Assembly (NCBI RefSeq): GCF_001625215.2
Contig: NC_030384.2
Location: forward strand, 46,472,390-46,536,389
Direction of reading: 5' to 3'
Length of the DNA stretch: 64,000 bases
DNA from: Daucus carota subsp. sativus
Lineage: Eukaryota; Streptophyta; Magnoliopsida; Apiales; Apiaceae
Under the pieces are notes generated by a model. It saw only the letters and a list, made by a program, of their open reading frames with translations. It did no database searches and was not told where the DNA came from. Shown piece by piece: positions 1 to 11,575 of the stretch. Numbering within the stretch: position 1 is the stretch's first letter; each line of letters starts with the position of its first letter. The translations under genes were made by a program, and so were the position numbers.

Positions 1-1242
1 CATTATATGATGTTGGTGGGGATGCAAAAATTAAAAGTGAGGCAAAATGTTTAGCCACATATGAGCTTGCAAATTTTGAGTTTTTATTGGCAATGATAAT
101 TTGGTATGATATATTATTTGCTGTTAACTCTGTTAGTAAAAATATGCAGGCTAAAGATATTTGTATTGATGATGCTATTGAACAATTAAATGGTCTTATT
201 AGTTTTTTTCAAAAATATAGAGAAGATGGGTTTGAAAATGCTATGAATTCTGCCAAAGAAATTGCTAGTGAGATGGATGTAGAGCCTAAATTTTTAGAGA
301 GACGTATCATTCGTAGAAATAAAAAATTTGATGATAATATAGACAATGAAACTAGGAAATCCCCTGAAGAATTATTTAGAACTGATTACTTTTTATATAT
401 TGTAGATCAAGCTTTATCATCACTGCAAAGTAGATTTGATCAATTTAAAATATATGAAAATATTTTTGGCTTTTTATTTAGTATAAAAAAAATGAAGTCC
501 TTAGATGATAAAAAATTGAAAGAAAGTTGTCTTAATTTAGAAAATTCCCTAAAACATAATAATACTTCAGATATTGATGGTTTAGATTTATTTTTTGAAT
601 TAAGAATTTTGAGAGAATTTATGCATGAGAATAATAGCACTCCCCTTGACATACTAAATTATATTAAAAGGATTAATTCTTTTCCCAATGCTTATATTGC
701 ATATAGAATTATGTTAACTATTCCAGTGAGTGTTGCTTCTGCAGAAAGAAGTTTTTCTAAATTAAAATTGATAAAAAATTATTTGAGATCAACAGTATCA
801 CAGGAGAGACTCAATGGGTTAGCTATTTTATCGATTGAAAAGGAATTCTTGCAAGAAATTGATTATGATAATTTTATCAAGACATTTGCATCACAAAAGG
901 CTAGAAAAATAAATTTTATATGAATTGTTGTTTACATTCCGGGCCTCTACTTTCTTGTTTTTAGATTTAATATGATGGAACAAGTAAAGGTGGACAAAAC
1001 TGCTCAACTTCTGGTGTTTGCTGCTGCTGTTGCTGCTTGAAGACTAGTGAACATGTAAAAATATTATTTTGTAACAAGTAAATTTTTTAGTAGTGTGTTT
1101 AGGATGATTTTATGTTTGTAATGTTCAAATATTATAAAATTTTCTATTTAATATATATTAATGCAATATTAGATTTTTTTTTTAAATTAGGCCTCATTTT
1201 TGTGATTCGCCTAAGGCCCCCGAGTTGCTTAAACCGGCCCTG
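1..1242 (+). mobile_element. 3' part of an autonomous hAT DNA transposon
   Basis: The left end lies outside the window. The right end is read as the terminal inverted repeat ending CCGGCCCTG at 1242, the complement of the CAGGGCCGG start common in plant hAT elements. The transposase reading frame fills 3-923, and 924-1242 is the 3' non-coding part. The next 8 bases, 1243-1250 (AGTAGTCA), are the expected right target-site duplication. The inverted paralogous copy at 55681-56210 carries the same AGTAGTCA followed by unrelated DNA and no transposon. Confidence 0.8.
3..923 (+). CDS. hAT-family transposase, C-terminal part (ZMYM1-like)
   Basis: The frame is open from the first bases of the window, so this is the C-terminal 306 residues or so of a longer protein. 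The last 90 residues form a hAT dimerisation domain: a proline/serine-rich turn leads into SVASAERSFSKLKLIKNYLR, the signature of plant 'zinc finger MYM-type 1-like' transposases, followed by ERLNGLAILSIE. The upstream part fits the helical region next to the RNase-H-like catalytic core. No stop or frameshift interrupts the visible part, so the copy may be fairly young. The protein would bind the element ends and catalyse cut-and-paste transposition. It stops at TGA 921-923. The N-terminal zinc fingers and catalytic residues cannot be seen. Confidence 0.85.
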   Translation, partial: LYDVGGDAKIKSEAKCLATYELANFEFLLAMIIWYDILFAVNSVSKNMQAKDICIDDAIEQLNGLISFFQKYREDGFENAMNSAKEIASEMDVEPKFLERRIIRRNKKFDDNIDNETRKSPEELFRTDYFLYIVDQALSSLQSRFDQFKIYENIFGFLFSIKKMKSLDDKKLKESCLNLENSLKHNNTSDIDGLDLFFELRILREFMHENNSTPLDILNYIKRINSFPNAYIAYRIMLTIPVSVASAERSFSKLKLIKNYLRSTVSQERLNGLAILSIEKEFLQEIDYDNFIKTFASQKARKINFI

Positions 1243-1845
1243 AGTAGTCATGAACATTCAAACACTTGAAGAAACCAGCTATATGCCTCATTGACGCGTT
1301 CTGCTTTATTATATTGCTCGCAGAGTCGCATAATTGCAATGGACACATAGTATGATGGTCCATTGACAAAAGCTCCCATGGTATAGCACTACAGCCAATA
1401 AAATAAGGCAGATTATTTTTAAGGTCAATCGCCAAAAAATAAATAGAAATATTGTCACGTATATACACACTTGTGAATCAGAAGCAGCCTGGACTGGTCA
1501 ATTTTATTCGGATATTTTATCAAATTAACTTTCACTATCATGTACAGTTCACCAATCCGCTACCAGCCATTAAGCATACAACTAGCAACAAGAGGTCGAA
1601 GGTTCGAATTTCAGTGAAGACAAACGTGGACATGCCTATTTAAAGTTTACCCTTATTATGTAAACCTATGTAAGTTGTTTGTGTTGGACAGATTTTGTTT
1701 CTTAGACGAGTATTGAACAACATAGTATCAACTGATGATGGCAAGAAATGAGCTGCATCAAATTTGTGATTCCGTCTGGCCCCTTGTCAAGTACTCACTC
1801 CGTCCCTTTTACATGTCCATTTTGACTAGTCAAATTGACTATGTT

Positions 1846-1880
<35 letters not shown>

Positions 1881-2239
1881 CATATAATTGAAAAAAATAA
1901 TAAAAATGATGTAATTAGAAAGTATATTTGGTCTATTTTAACATGCAATTTTCAGATTTTAAAAATAATGAATAAATAATTTGTAATATTTAGTCAAAAA
2001 TTGGTCAATTTGACTTCTTAAGAACCAAAATGAATATGTAAAAGAGGACGGAGGTATATATCCAAATACGAATATCATCACTCATCAGCCGTCCTCTTCG
2101 GAACTCCCTGCTATATTCTTCCCGGGAAAATCGATGTTTAGATATCAACCACGACCTCGCACATTTTACTTTGATTGATCACATCTCCGTTTGTGTTTAC
2201 AACACTGGTTCTGATTTCTTTTTACTGGTTCGTTATATT
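1243..2239. repeat. Dispersed repeat, copy A (inverted copy at 55681-56210)
   Basis: Read in reverse, 55681-56210 matches this stretch nearly end to end, from TTCGTTATATT at 2230-2239 back to AGTAGTCATGAACATTC at 1243. A more diverged piece recurs at about 4010-4150. Around 1575-1625 it holds a GGTTCGAATTTC motif resembling an RNA polymerase III B box, so the family may be SINE-derived. No convincing protein-coding exon was found. The differences from the 56-kb copy are the Stowaway element at 1794-2054 and about 70 bases near 1500-1565. Confidence 0.7.
1794..2054. mobile_element. Stowaway-like MITE (261 bp)
   Basis: Its ends are CTCACTCCGTCCC and GGACGGAG, the Stowaway (Tc1/Mariner) terminal repeat, with longer complementary flanks (TTTTACATGTCCATTTT / AAAATGAATATGTAAAA). 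TA is duplicated on both sides (1792-1793 and 2055-2056). The inverted copy at about 55860 lacks the element and shows the plain site. A (TA)n run lies inside at about 1853-1880. Confidence 0.85.
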
Positions 2240-2646
2240 GCCAGTTTACGATTATCATCCATGCTCTTCAGTTTTTCTACTGATCTACCCGTGCCATGCG
2301 TAAAAAGTTTCTGTTGTCTGCTGCGTTTTAATGCTTCGATATCTAAGATCACGCGAGATATTGAAGATGATCGGTAACTGTTTTTAACGTTTAAGGTAAA
2401 AATGCAGCTGCAGCAAAATTAAGTATAGTTCAATGCTCTGAAGATACAGAAGCTGAAATTTGGGAGTAAATTAAAATAAACTTTTTTTTATTGGCTGATC
2501 TTTGATGAATTAAGTGACTGGATTTATTTAACATTTGAATTAGAAAAACAGAAATTCAATTACAAAGAATAAAGAATATATTTATTTGTTGGAATCACAA
2601 TAAGCTGCTGACAAAATCAGTCATCAAAATCATGGTTGAGTGTCGT
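2240..2646. other. Intergenic, 3' flank of the first XTH gene
   Basis: No gene is seen. The part next to 2647 is the 3' untranslated region of the minus-strand XTH gene. A possible polyadenylation signal (AATAAA on the minus strand) could not be fixed with confidence. Confidence 0.4.
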
Positions 2647-3731
2647 CTAGAGGAACCTTGAGCGCTTGCATTCAGCAGGGACAGCATTAGCAAACCTCTG
2701 TTTGTCAGAGCAGTAGTTGTACACCATATGCTTTGACTGCACCCATCGGAGTCTGTTTCGGCCAGCTGCATCCAACTGGTGTGTTCGCCATCCCTCGTTG
2801 GTGTTTGAAGAGGTGGATGATCCACAAGATGATGATCCGGAAGATGACTTGGGACACCCTTTTATGTTGAAGTTCCTGTAGTAAGCTGTGAATGGAGCTT
2901 TAGTCCAGTCGGTCTTGACACGTCCACCTTGAGTTGCCCAGTCATCAGCATTCCATAAGCTGGCATAGACTCTCATGTGCTGACTCTTTGGGAATGGCAC
3001 TCCTATTGATTCCTGATTGTTGAATACTCTGATCGGGTTGTTATCCACCAAGAAACTGAAAGCAAAAGAAATATAAAAATTGTCAGCAAAAGCAATCGGA
3101 GTAGAAGCTGCAATTTGGTACGAAAATGGAAAGTTATAAGTCCGGTGAAAAAGGTGTACTTACATGATTCTTTGGGGATTCCAGACAATGGAGTAGGTGT
3201 GGAAGGAAGAAGTGGGATCGAACCAGAGCTGGAATTGCTGTTCTTTGTTCCCTTTGCCTTGTGCAAATACATTCGTGTGAATTGTGTATGGACTCCCTGA
3301 TGAGTTTCCCAGAAACTCAAAATCAATCTCATCATGTCCAGCTCCTTGAGAAGATAGCTGCAAGTACATGATATAAATAAATATTAGGCATGAAAATAGC
3401 TTTGTTAACTAAAGATCATATGGTGCATGAATATGATAAAATGTAATGTAAGGTTACTAACATAAAAGGTAGTGACAGTGCCAGCAGAGTTTCCAGGGAC
3501 AAGCTTGAGTTGCATATCGAATCTTCCAAACAAGTACTCATTCTTAGACTGAAAACCTGAGCCAGAAGCTTGGTCGAGAGACAAAGTAAGGTCTCGACCA
3601 GCATTGAGTATCTTGGCGCGCTGATCACCCCAAGTGATTTCCGCGTCTTTGTAGAAATCAGCAGTTGCCTGTGGAGCTTGGGTGCTCACGAGAACTGAAA
3701 GTATTAGAAGCGCTAACATGCAGATTGACAT
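2647..3731 (-). CDS. XTH: Xyloglucan endotransglucosylase/hydrolase, copy 1
   Basis: A glycoside hydrolase family 16 enzyme that cuts and religates xyloglucan in the cell wall. Exons on the minus strand are 3731-3462, 3357-3164 and 3055-2647, giving 290 residues, normal for XTH. A signal peptide of about 24 residues precedes [13 protein letters not shown]. The catalytic block [10 protein letters not shown] starts at residue 98, with Glu100 as nucleophile, Asp102 as helper and Glu104 as acid/base. It is followed directly by the conserved N-glycosylation site NSS (108-110). The XTH C-terminal domain carries four cysteines (CPK, SCGS, NYCSD, AEC). The sequence resembles the TCH4/XTH22-25 group, whose members are often induced by touch, auxin or brassinosteroid; transferase rather than hydrolase activity is inferred from that group. 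A tandem paralogue lies at 5650-6736 in the same orientation. Confidence 0.95.
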
Positions 3732-4478
3732 GTTATGATTAGCAGTCGAAATGAGAGAAGTATTCAGTGGGCTTGGATAAATAAAAAAACGAGAGAGTGT
3801 AATGAAATTGAAAGTATTATGTAGGTTAAGACTGATGACTGAGGTTGGAATGGAATGGTCGATACTTATAGGTGGAATTGTTGACTATACTACAAAAGGA
3901 AGCATCGCAGACCCAGACACAGGATCGACAGCTGGTTTGATTGTTTGTTGAGTTGGTACCGTTTAGACAATTTTTTTTTTTTTAAAAAAAGATTAATTAT
4001 TAACACTCTAACGCTTGCAGAAAGCAGCAACAGGCATCATTAACGCGGTATGCTTTATTCTATAGCTTGAATAATTGCAATGGGTAGAAGGTATGTATGA
4101 CGGTCCAATAATACAAGCTCCACTAGCAGTATACAGGAGTACCAAAGTTGCTGCACTTTATGATTAATGTAATGTGGTTGGTTCATTGCCAAACTTTGGC
4201 TTGCGTTTTGGTTGCTATACATTTTATGAGTAATACAGTGGTTCTTTACCAAAGTTTTTGGTTAGCAGCCAAAGCTTCGTTTGAGGTAAGGGAAAAAAAA
4301 AGAAAGCAGACAGGGCAATAGACTTCGCTTATATTTGCAGGGTGCACTTACACTTCATCGTAGCATCTCCGACTTGGTTTAAAATGATCAGATAAATTGG
4401 ACATGTAAGAAAATATATTGAACCTGCACAACATCTTGATTCGATGATACAGATTATAATGATTGGCTACATTTAATA
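3732..4478. other. Intergenic: XTH promoter region and a diverged repeat piece
   Basis: Bases 3732-3900 are the putative promoter and leader of the minus-strand XTH gene. Bases 4010-4150 are a diverged copy of the repeat at 1255-1390; both contain forms of GCTTTATT...ATAATTGCAATGG followed by ATGNNGGTCCA. No coding region is seen. Confidence 0.5.
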
Positions 4479-4705
4479 CTCCCCTTTTTTTATATGACAC
4501 TTTTGACTTGTGCATGTATCAGGTGTGTTAACCGGTAGTAAAACTTATTATTTTTAATTGATTTTTTTTTTGTGAATTAAAATTTTGATTACATATTTTT
4601 ATTCAGAAAAAAAAAATTCAAAAATAATACGTTTAACTACCCGGTCAAAACACTTAAAAGTGTGTGCCAAAAAGTCAAACGTCATATATTAAAAAACAGA
4701 GGGAG
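4479..4705. mobile_element. Stowaway-like MITE (227 bp)
   Basis: The ends CTCCCCTTTTTTTATATGAC and the complementary GTCATATATTAAAAAACAGAGGGAG are terminal inverted repeats. TA is duplicated at 4477-4478 and 4706-4707. The interior is AT-rich and non-coding. Confidence 0.8.
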
Positions 4706-5649
4706 TATTGATATTATTTTCTTATTATTTCAACTTTTTATAAATAAAATATATTATTTTAATATGTTAATAGATGATATGGTGCTCGTGATTTTTTTTA
4801 CATATGTCTATATTTTAATTATGACATTATTTATTGAATTTTAGCTAAGACTTTGTAAAATTGGAGATCAGCGTTGTATTCCATATTTTCAAAAAAAAGA
4901 AAATTAAAAAAAAAAACAATTTAAAAGAACGAACGTCTATTCAAAAACTAAATTAATCTGATGTCTGATATTGCACATATTCTTCCGTTCTAATTTTATT
5001 TTTTCCCAGAATTCAAGTTGGTGTTTTTACTATTTGGAAACTGGAGGAGAAGTTGCCTGAACCTGATCGTGTGTGGCGTCCGAACTCTGGAGTTAAAAAG
5101 ATACTGCAGTGCAGTCTCGCACCTCTTGACCGCAAGGGACTGAGTCAGCAACTCCATTGTTTCATATATATAGTAGAAAGCTTCTTTACTAAACTGAATA
5201 GGCTGCCATGCTGATTTGCTGTCTTCTGTTAAAAAAAATTCTTAGTTTGCTTTTGATGTTCATCTTTTAAATTACGATTCCATATAGCATTGTGAATATC
5301 AATCCTTGAAATATTTTCAGCTCTCTTTTTTTTCCACAACTCAGATATTTTTCCAAATTTTAATCATGTAAGGCGACCGCAACCACCTCACGCGTGTTGC
5401 TTTGATTATTCTGATCTTTATTTTGTTTTTCAACTCATTCACAGAGCCAACTGCATAGAGTTTCAGTCTCTTCTGTTATCCTTCATTCTCTAACATGGCT
5501 TGAGATGCGATAAAGTAATATAAACTTGTAAATGTAGTAAGAAATTTCTTTCTTGATATATTAGAGAAGTACAACATTTATTAAAAAGAATAAAAGAATA
5601 AAGAATGTGTATATCTTCGTGGAAATCACAATAATCACGAGTGTGTGAT
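4706..5649. other. Intergenic with one exon-like relic (about 5008-5170)
   Basis: At 5003 a pyrimidine tract ending TTTTTCCCAG looks like a splice acceptor. It is followed by about 50 open codons of ordinary composition, containing VFTIWKLEEKLPEPDRVWRP. I do not recognise the protein, and no partner exons were found nearby. Bases 5460-5649 are the 3' flank of XTH copy 2. The rest is AT-rich without recognisable content. Confidence 0.35.
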
Positions 5650-6736
5650 CTAGAGGAACCTTGAGTGTTTGCATTCTGCAGGGACAGCATTAGCGAACCT
5701 CTTTTTGTCAGAGCAGTAGTTGTACACCATATGCTTTGATTGCACCCATCGAAGTCTATTTCGGCCAGCTGCATCCAGCTCGTGTGTTCGCCATCCCTCG
5801 TTGGTGTTTGAAGAAGCGGTGGATGATCCACAAGACGATGAACCGGAGGATGTCTTGGGACATCCATTTATGTTGAAGTTCCTGTAGTTGGCTGTGAACG
5901 GAGCTTTAGTCCAGTTAGTCTTGACGCGTCCGCCTTGTGTTGCCCAGTCATCAGCATTCCATAGGCTGGCATAGACCCTCATGTGCTGATTCTTGGGGAA
6001 AGGCACCCCTATTGATTCCTGATTGTTGAATACTCTGATGGGGTTGTTATCCACCAAGAAACTGAAAATAATCGAAGAAATCATGTCAAAACACTGTCTT
6101 ATCTGGTAATATATAATAATCGTAGCACTTGCAATTGCAATTCACTAAGAAGAAAAGAGCTTATTACGTCTTAAGAGTTCACTTACATGATTTTTTGTGG
6201 ATTCCAAACAATGGAGTAGGTGTGGAAGGAAGAAGTGGGATCGAACCAGAGCTGGAATTGTTGTTCTTTGTCGCCTTTGCCTTGCGCAAACACATTGGTG
6301 TGGATTGTATATGGACTCCCCGAAGAGTTCCCCAAAAACTCAAAGTCAATCTCATCATGTCCGGCTCCTTGAGAAGATAGCTGCACAGAATAAAATCAAG
6401 GGATTGTCAGCTAAAAGGACATATAGGATATGATTAGGATAAATGTTAAACCAATAACAGAAAGCCACTTACGTAAAATGTGGTGACAGTGCCAGCAGAG
6501 TTGCCAGGGACCAGCTTGAGCTGCATGTCAAATCTTCCGAACAAATACTCATTCTTGGACTGAAATCCCGAGCCAGAAGTTTGGTCTAGAGACAAAGTGA
6601 GGTCTCGACCGCCATTCAATATCTTGGCACGCTGATCGCCCCAAGTGATTTCCGCGTCTTTGTAGAAATCAGCAGCAGCTAGTTGAGCCAGGGTGCTCAT
6701 AACAAGTAGTATAGAACTTAGCATAACCAAAGACAT
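5650..6736 (-). CDS. XTH: Xyloglucan endotransglucosylase/hydrolase, copy 2
   Basis: Tandem duplicate of the gene at 2647-3731. Exons on the minus strand are 6736-6473, 6380-6187 and 6061-5650, giving 289 residues with splice phases identical to copy 1. An upstream in-frame ATG at 6802 was rejected because it lies only about 12 bases from the TATA box; starting at 6736 gives a signal peptide aligned with copy 1. The catalytic block [10 protein letters not shown] starts at residue 96 (Glu98, Asp100, Glu102), again followed by NSS. All four C-terminal cysteines are kept. The two proteins are highly alike; the clearest difference is in the signal peptide. Both copies appear functional, acting on wall xyloglucan after secretion. 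Confidence 0.95.
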
Positions 6737-6813
6737 TGCAGTTGTAGAATGCAAAATATGACAAGATATTGTTGTATATTTGTTTGTGATGTTTATGAAC
6801 AAGATGGTCTTGT

Positions 6814-6821
6814 TATTTATA
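6814..6821 (-). promoter_or_regulatory. TATA box of XTH copy 2
   Basis: TATAAATA on the minus strand, about 78 bases upstream of the chosen ATG at 6736. This spacing leaves a normal short plant leader. Confidence 0.6.
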
Positions 6822-9187
6822 GGAGTGAAATGTTTGGCAATGAGAGAATAGAGAATGAAGCATTTACAGCTATAGATTCTGGTTTTATGTGCATATACTG
6901 TGTCCAGGTTGTAAAGATTGAGTTGGTTGTGTAAAGATACAACAAGTGAGGGATGAAGGTTCCTTGAGTTAGTGCACCTACAAGTTCCCAGGTAAAATAT
7001 TTACTCCATGGATTTCATGTTGCCTCAACAGCTAGCAAACACTCATCTTGTCTTTATTAAAGACCATTTTCACGCGTTACCTGTCATTCTATACTTATCC
7101 TTTGATTTCTTTTTGTTCAAATTATGTTTATTTATCTAAATAATGATTCCTAGATTTATTTTAGTTTATTCTCCTATTTAATCTGCAAAATAAATTATTG
7201 AGGATTCTTTGCACTGAATTTTAAAAATGTTTTTGAAAGAAAATAAATTGACGCGCGTAGAGGTTTTTAACTGATATCTGTAACTATCATGGTTGTGTTC
7301 TTTTTTTGGAAATTGTTTTCTTGTCCTTCCACTTTTTTTTTTTTTTGTTATATATCTATCATTTGTGTGGTTTTTTTTTTCCCTTTAACTGACTAGTGTG
7401 AATTAGGTTTTGAGGATTTGGATTAGGTTTTTGTGCTGAAATTTTTATTTACTTCTTTTATTTAGGAGTTTAGGATTTGGAGGATGATCTGAAGTTTAAT
7501 AGATCTTCTTAGTAAAAAATAATTTTCAGATTCTACTTATTATGTATTTTATATATTCTTTATGCAACATTAAAATTTCAAGATACATGCAAATTGTAGA
7601 CTTTAGTCTTGTTCTCCTTTCGTAACTTGATCTGAATTACATACGTGTTTTTAGCTCAGATCTGAGCTGCAATACTTTAGTCTTGTTCTGTTTTTTTTTT
7701 CAAATAAAAATATAGAAGGTTATTATATCTTTACTCATCCTAAAAAATTTAAAAATCTGCAAGCGTATTCTGTATCATTACCGGCTTTGGGGTGTCAGAT
7801 TTTAGCCCAGCCCATTCCGCACCCATTTGTGTGCAATACAAGCATCAAAGTTCGTTGGGCCCTTATGGTGTGTTCGGCCTCCTTTTGTAGAGCTTCCGGG
7901 GTCTAACGAGTCATGCCATCAAACTGGAGTACTGGACTACATGACTACAAGTGTAGGATCGGGCCTATTACAAGAAAAATGCCCAACTTAAGATCTGATC
8001 AGCGAATTTGTAATCCAAAAACCTTAAATTCAATCCATAGACGAGAATAAAAATAACTTTTACATTTCAAAAAGACACTTATATATTTTATAAAATCACC
8101 TCCATCGTATTTCGCTAAACATCATCCGGTTTGCTGCAAAACACTTAATTAAATATCTGCGTCGCATATAAAAAAATAAATTATAAATTCTATGTATAAA
8201 TTTGACATCATCTAACATCATAAAAATACTTATTTATAATAATTTAAAATAATAATTATAATTATTTTTAAAATATAACCAAGTAATATAGTAGCCATGT
8301 TGAAGTGTAATATATTACATTTTCGACAAATTTTATATAATATTTTACTAATCTAATTTTGTCAATCATTTACGGTGACGGAGATGCTCTAAAGTATAAC
8401 ACTTTCGTTCCAAAAAATATATATATATAACTCCTATGCTAAACGTAAAAAAATATAGTTATAAAATTTCATCACATCTATCATCATAATAGATCATTGC
8501 GATTATATTTTTTCAAAAAAAATATATCATTGCAATTATACTCGCTATATCCCTCTCATTTTTTTACGTTACTTTTTGACGCGTTTTTCCACGCTCATTT
8601 AAAGTATAGCTTCATAATATATTTTTAAATATTTTTTTGAATAAAACTTTGATGTTTAAATTTTTATTCAAAAAAATATTAAAAAAAAAGTTATGAAAAA
8701 TAAGAGCCTATGATTGCAAACAGTGCACCCAAATCCCGGCCCATACTACCTGCCTAACCCAAAGCTCCGGCCTCCGAGGGACCGTATATCAGAAAGTTAA
8801 AATTTTTTAAAAAATTCTTTTATTATGAGAGTATTTAATTCAGATTTTAAAAAATTAATTGAGATATTCGGAATTTTAAATTATATTAAAAAATCTGGAG
8901 ATATTCAATTTAAATTTCAAATTATACTTAAAAAGTCCAATAATATTCAATTGAGATTATTTAAAATCTAATAAAATATTAATAAAAATTTTCGCTTCGA
9001 CATTTTATCCGAATTAAATCAGAATCACATAAAATTTATTAAATTACATAAATTAAAACAAATTGATTAAAGTATCACCCTACCAAAATTTCTTTTTCCC
9101 AAAAATATATCTAAAAGGGACCTAATATATTTACCAAAGAATTTCTATTATTTTAATAAAAAGATAGAAAAAGTGGACGCTGAAAGA
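6822..9187. other. Intergenic, AT-rich, no gene seen
   Basis: Both strands are full of stops with homopolymer A/T runs. Two less AT-rich patches (about 7780-7960 and 8720-8790) look like transposon or old gene debris but match nothing I recognise. The final 100 bases should hold the promoter/leader of the phosphatase gene; no clear TATA box was identified. Confidence 0.4.
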
Positions 9188-11575
9188 ATGCAGCAACCCA
9201 CCAGCTCAATTGCTCCATGGCACCAACTCTGCTATTACCCACTTCCAATCCCTAAACTTCAAAACCCTAGTCTCCACTGTCACAATCACCATTTCCCCAA
9301 AATTTGCTCTTACCACCAACCAATCTATCATCAAAACGAACCCATCATCAAACCCAACTCAAATCACAGCCCATTAAACAAAACCCCCACAGATTTATAC
9401 TCTCTTTACTCAAGTTGTAGCAAAGATCAAGAAACCAAGAACCCAAACAACCGCACTTCATACCCTCATCAAAATCAAATCTTTTTAGAACAGGCTTGCA
9501 ATTCAGATCAAGATAAGAAAACCCAACTCAAACTAGCCCAAAAGGTGGTGGATAAGGATTGTTTGGATTTGGAGAGTAGAGTAACTGTGAGAAATATGTG
9601 GTGGGATAATATTATAGCTGCTATAGGGCAAAGATTTAACTTGGAGGGGATTAAGTGTTCAGTTGGGGTGTTTGTTAAGGATAGGCATTTGCTAGTGCCT
9701 CATGTTGCTGTGCCTGATATAAGGTCCATTGATTGGGGGGAATTGAAAAGGAGAGGCTTTGAAGGGGTTGTTTTTGATAAGGATAATACTTTGACAGTTC
9801 CTTATTCTTTGTCATTGTGGGGACCTATTCGTTCGTCTGTCGAAGATTGTAAATCTGTATTTGGTAGTAATATCGCGGTTTTTAGTAATTCTGCTGGTAT
9901 GTTATTGTTCATTTTATTGCTTTGTGTATATGTGATCTTTTTGTATATGATGGTTGAAGTGTTATGTGAATTTGTGTGTTTTTGTGTAATTTAGGACTTC
10001 ATCAGTATGATCCTGACGGTAGGAAAGCAAGAGCGGTGGAGTTTAAGATTGGAATCAAAGTTGTAAGGCATAGTAAGTGATTTCCTATTCTGTGAATATG
10101 AATTTAGCCCCATTTTTGTTATTGGTATGGTATTCAATATTTTGTTTTTGTTTGTTAATTAATTGTAGAGGTGAAGAAGCCAGCTGGATCAGCTGAAGAG
10201 ATTGAGAAACATTTTGGATGTGATTCTACAAGGCTGATTATGGTTGGTGATCGAGCATTCACAGATGTTGTCTATGGAAATCGAAATGGTTTTCTCACAA
10301 TTTTAACTAATCCATTAAGTCTTGCTGAGGAGCCTTTAATTGTTAGGCAGGTTAGTTTCATTTACTTTGGATTACTCTCTTGGTACAGCAATAATACTTG
10401 AACATTTGAATATTGTGCAGATGTTGATTAAAATTCTCATGGAAAGCAAAAGATGAAATAAGGTTATATAAATGGGAAAATGTTTCTGCTCTCTAAAAAA
10501 TGTCAATCTTAAAAGATGTCCAGTTCTTGGTCCTGAATCATGAAACTTTTCGATTATGTTGTGTTTGGTTGGGGTGAATGGAATGGAATGGAATAGAATA
10601 GAATGAGTAAAAATAAAAGAAAATAATAGAGTGTATGAGAGAGGACTTTGAAAAAAAAATGAGTGAGTGCAAATTTTGTATGATAAGATTTGGGTAGAAA
10701 ATAGATATGATAAGGAATGAAGCATTCCTTCACAAAATGAAAGGTTTGAGCTCTAGTTAAGTATATTAGGAATGGAATGGTGGAAGGAATGAAATTATTA
10801 TACATTCAATAAAATTATAGTTCAAATCTCATTCCATTCTCTCCATGTTCATTCATCCCAACCAAACACAACATTAGAGTTTTGTGTGGGTTTGTACACC
10901 CCCGGCCTGTAGGCTACCTGCAGATGAATAACCGTGCATGTGCTGCATCATGAAACATGAATTATAGCATGTCTATTGTCTCAGCAGTATTCGCAACTGG
11001 TGCGTCAGCATCTGACAGAGGAGTGATACTAGACCGCAGACTACAAGATCATGTCATTACTCATTACCATCATCAAGCAATGAGCTTCCTGAGCTCATAC
11101 TATTTGCTGCATTGCACTATAATGCTGGAATACAGTCTCCATCTATATGTTGCCAACATGTAAAATTTTCTATATTGAAGCCATTTAACCTGTTTTAAAT
11201 GCTGACACATGTTCCATGATATTCACATGGCTGTTCTTAACTTTTAATGTTTCTTTTTATCCACTGGAGTAATTCGTTGATCATGACATTACATATTCAT
11301 ATATAAATGTATATAAAACCAGTGATATCAATGCCATAAGTATCTGATATCTATACACATTAGTCGAGGGGTCTAAAACTTCATTGTGTTGGGCTGTCTG
11401 TCTTATTGTTACTGAAAAGTGTTGTCCGTGTTAATGTTTACAGGTTAGAAAACTGGAGGCCGCTTTTTTAAAACGATGGTCAGGAAAAGGTATTAAGCCA
11501 ATCAGTCATAGACTGCTATCAGATCCTCGGGATTGTGTGAAAGATCAGCCTGAACAAGTATTCTTTTCTGAATGA
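9188..11575 (+). CDS. PGPP1: Phosphatidylglycerophosphate phosphatase (HAD family), organellar
   Basis: It dephosphorylates phosphatidylglycerol-phosphate, the last step of phosphatidylglycerol synthesis, in plastids and/or mitochondria. Exons are 9188-9896, 9995-10072, 10169-10350 and 11444-11575, giving 366 residues. The first 120 residues or so are low-complexity (Pro, His, Gln, Asn) and fit an organelle transit region. HAD motif I is FDKDNTLTVP, with Asp197 as nucleophile and Asp199 as acid/base; motif II is the Ser in VFSNSAG; motif IV is MVGDRAFTDVVYGN in exon 3. This is the plant YqeG/Gep4-type PGP phosphatase; Arabidopsis PGPP1 (from memory At3g58830) is slightly shorter. The ATG at 9188 is the first in frame. 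Intron 3 carries a Tourist-like MITE (10557-10873). Confidence 0.9.
10557..10873. mobile_element. Tourist-like MITE in PGPP1 intron 3 (317 bp)
   Basis: Terminal inverted repeats TGTTGTGTTTGGTTGGGGTG and its complement bound the element. TTA is duplicated at 10554-10556 and 10874-10876, the PIF/Harbinger target preference. The interior is rich in GGAATGGAAT runs. Sister copies are at 23120-23428 and 55159-55489. Confidence 0.85.

Noticed and set aside
1229-1643. Short frames on both strands in the repeat at 1243-2239
   Set aside because: The inverted copy at 55681-56210 does not preserve these frames, so there is no sign of selection on a protein.
6736-6802. Upstream ATG extending XTH copy 2 by 22 residues
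   Set aside because: It lies about 12 bases from the TATA box and would bury the signal peptide; copy 1 has no equivalent.
10372-10805. Phe/Ser-rich frames on the minus strand
   Set aside because: They lie within and beside the Tourist-like MITE in PGPP1 intron 3 and reflect its GGAATGG-rich composition.
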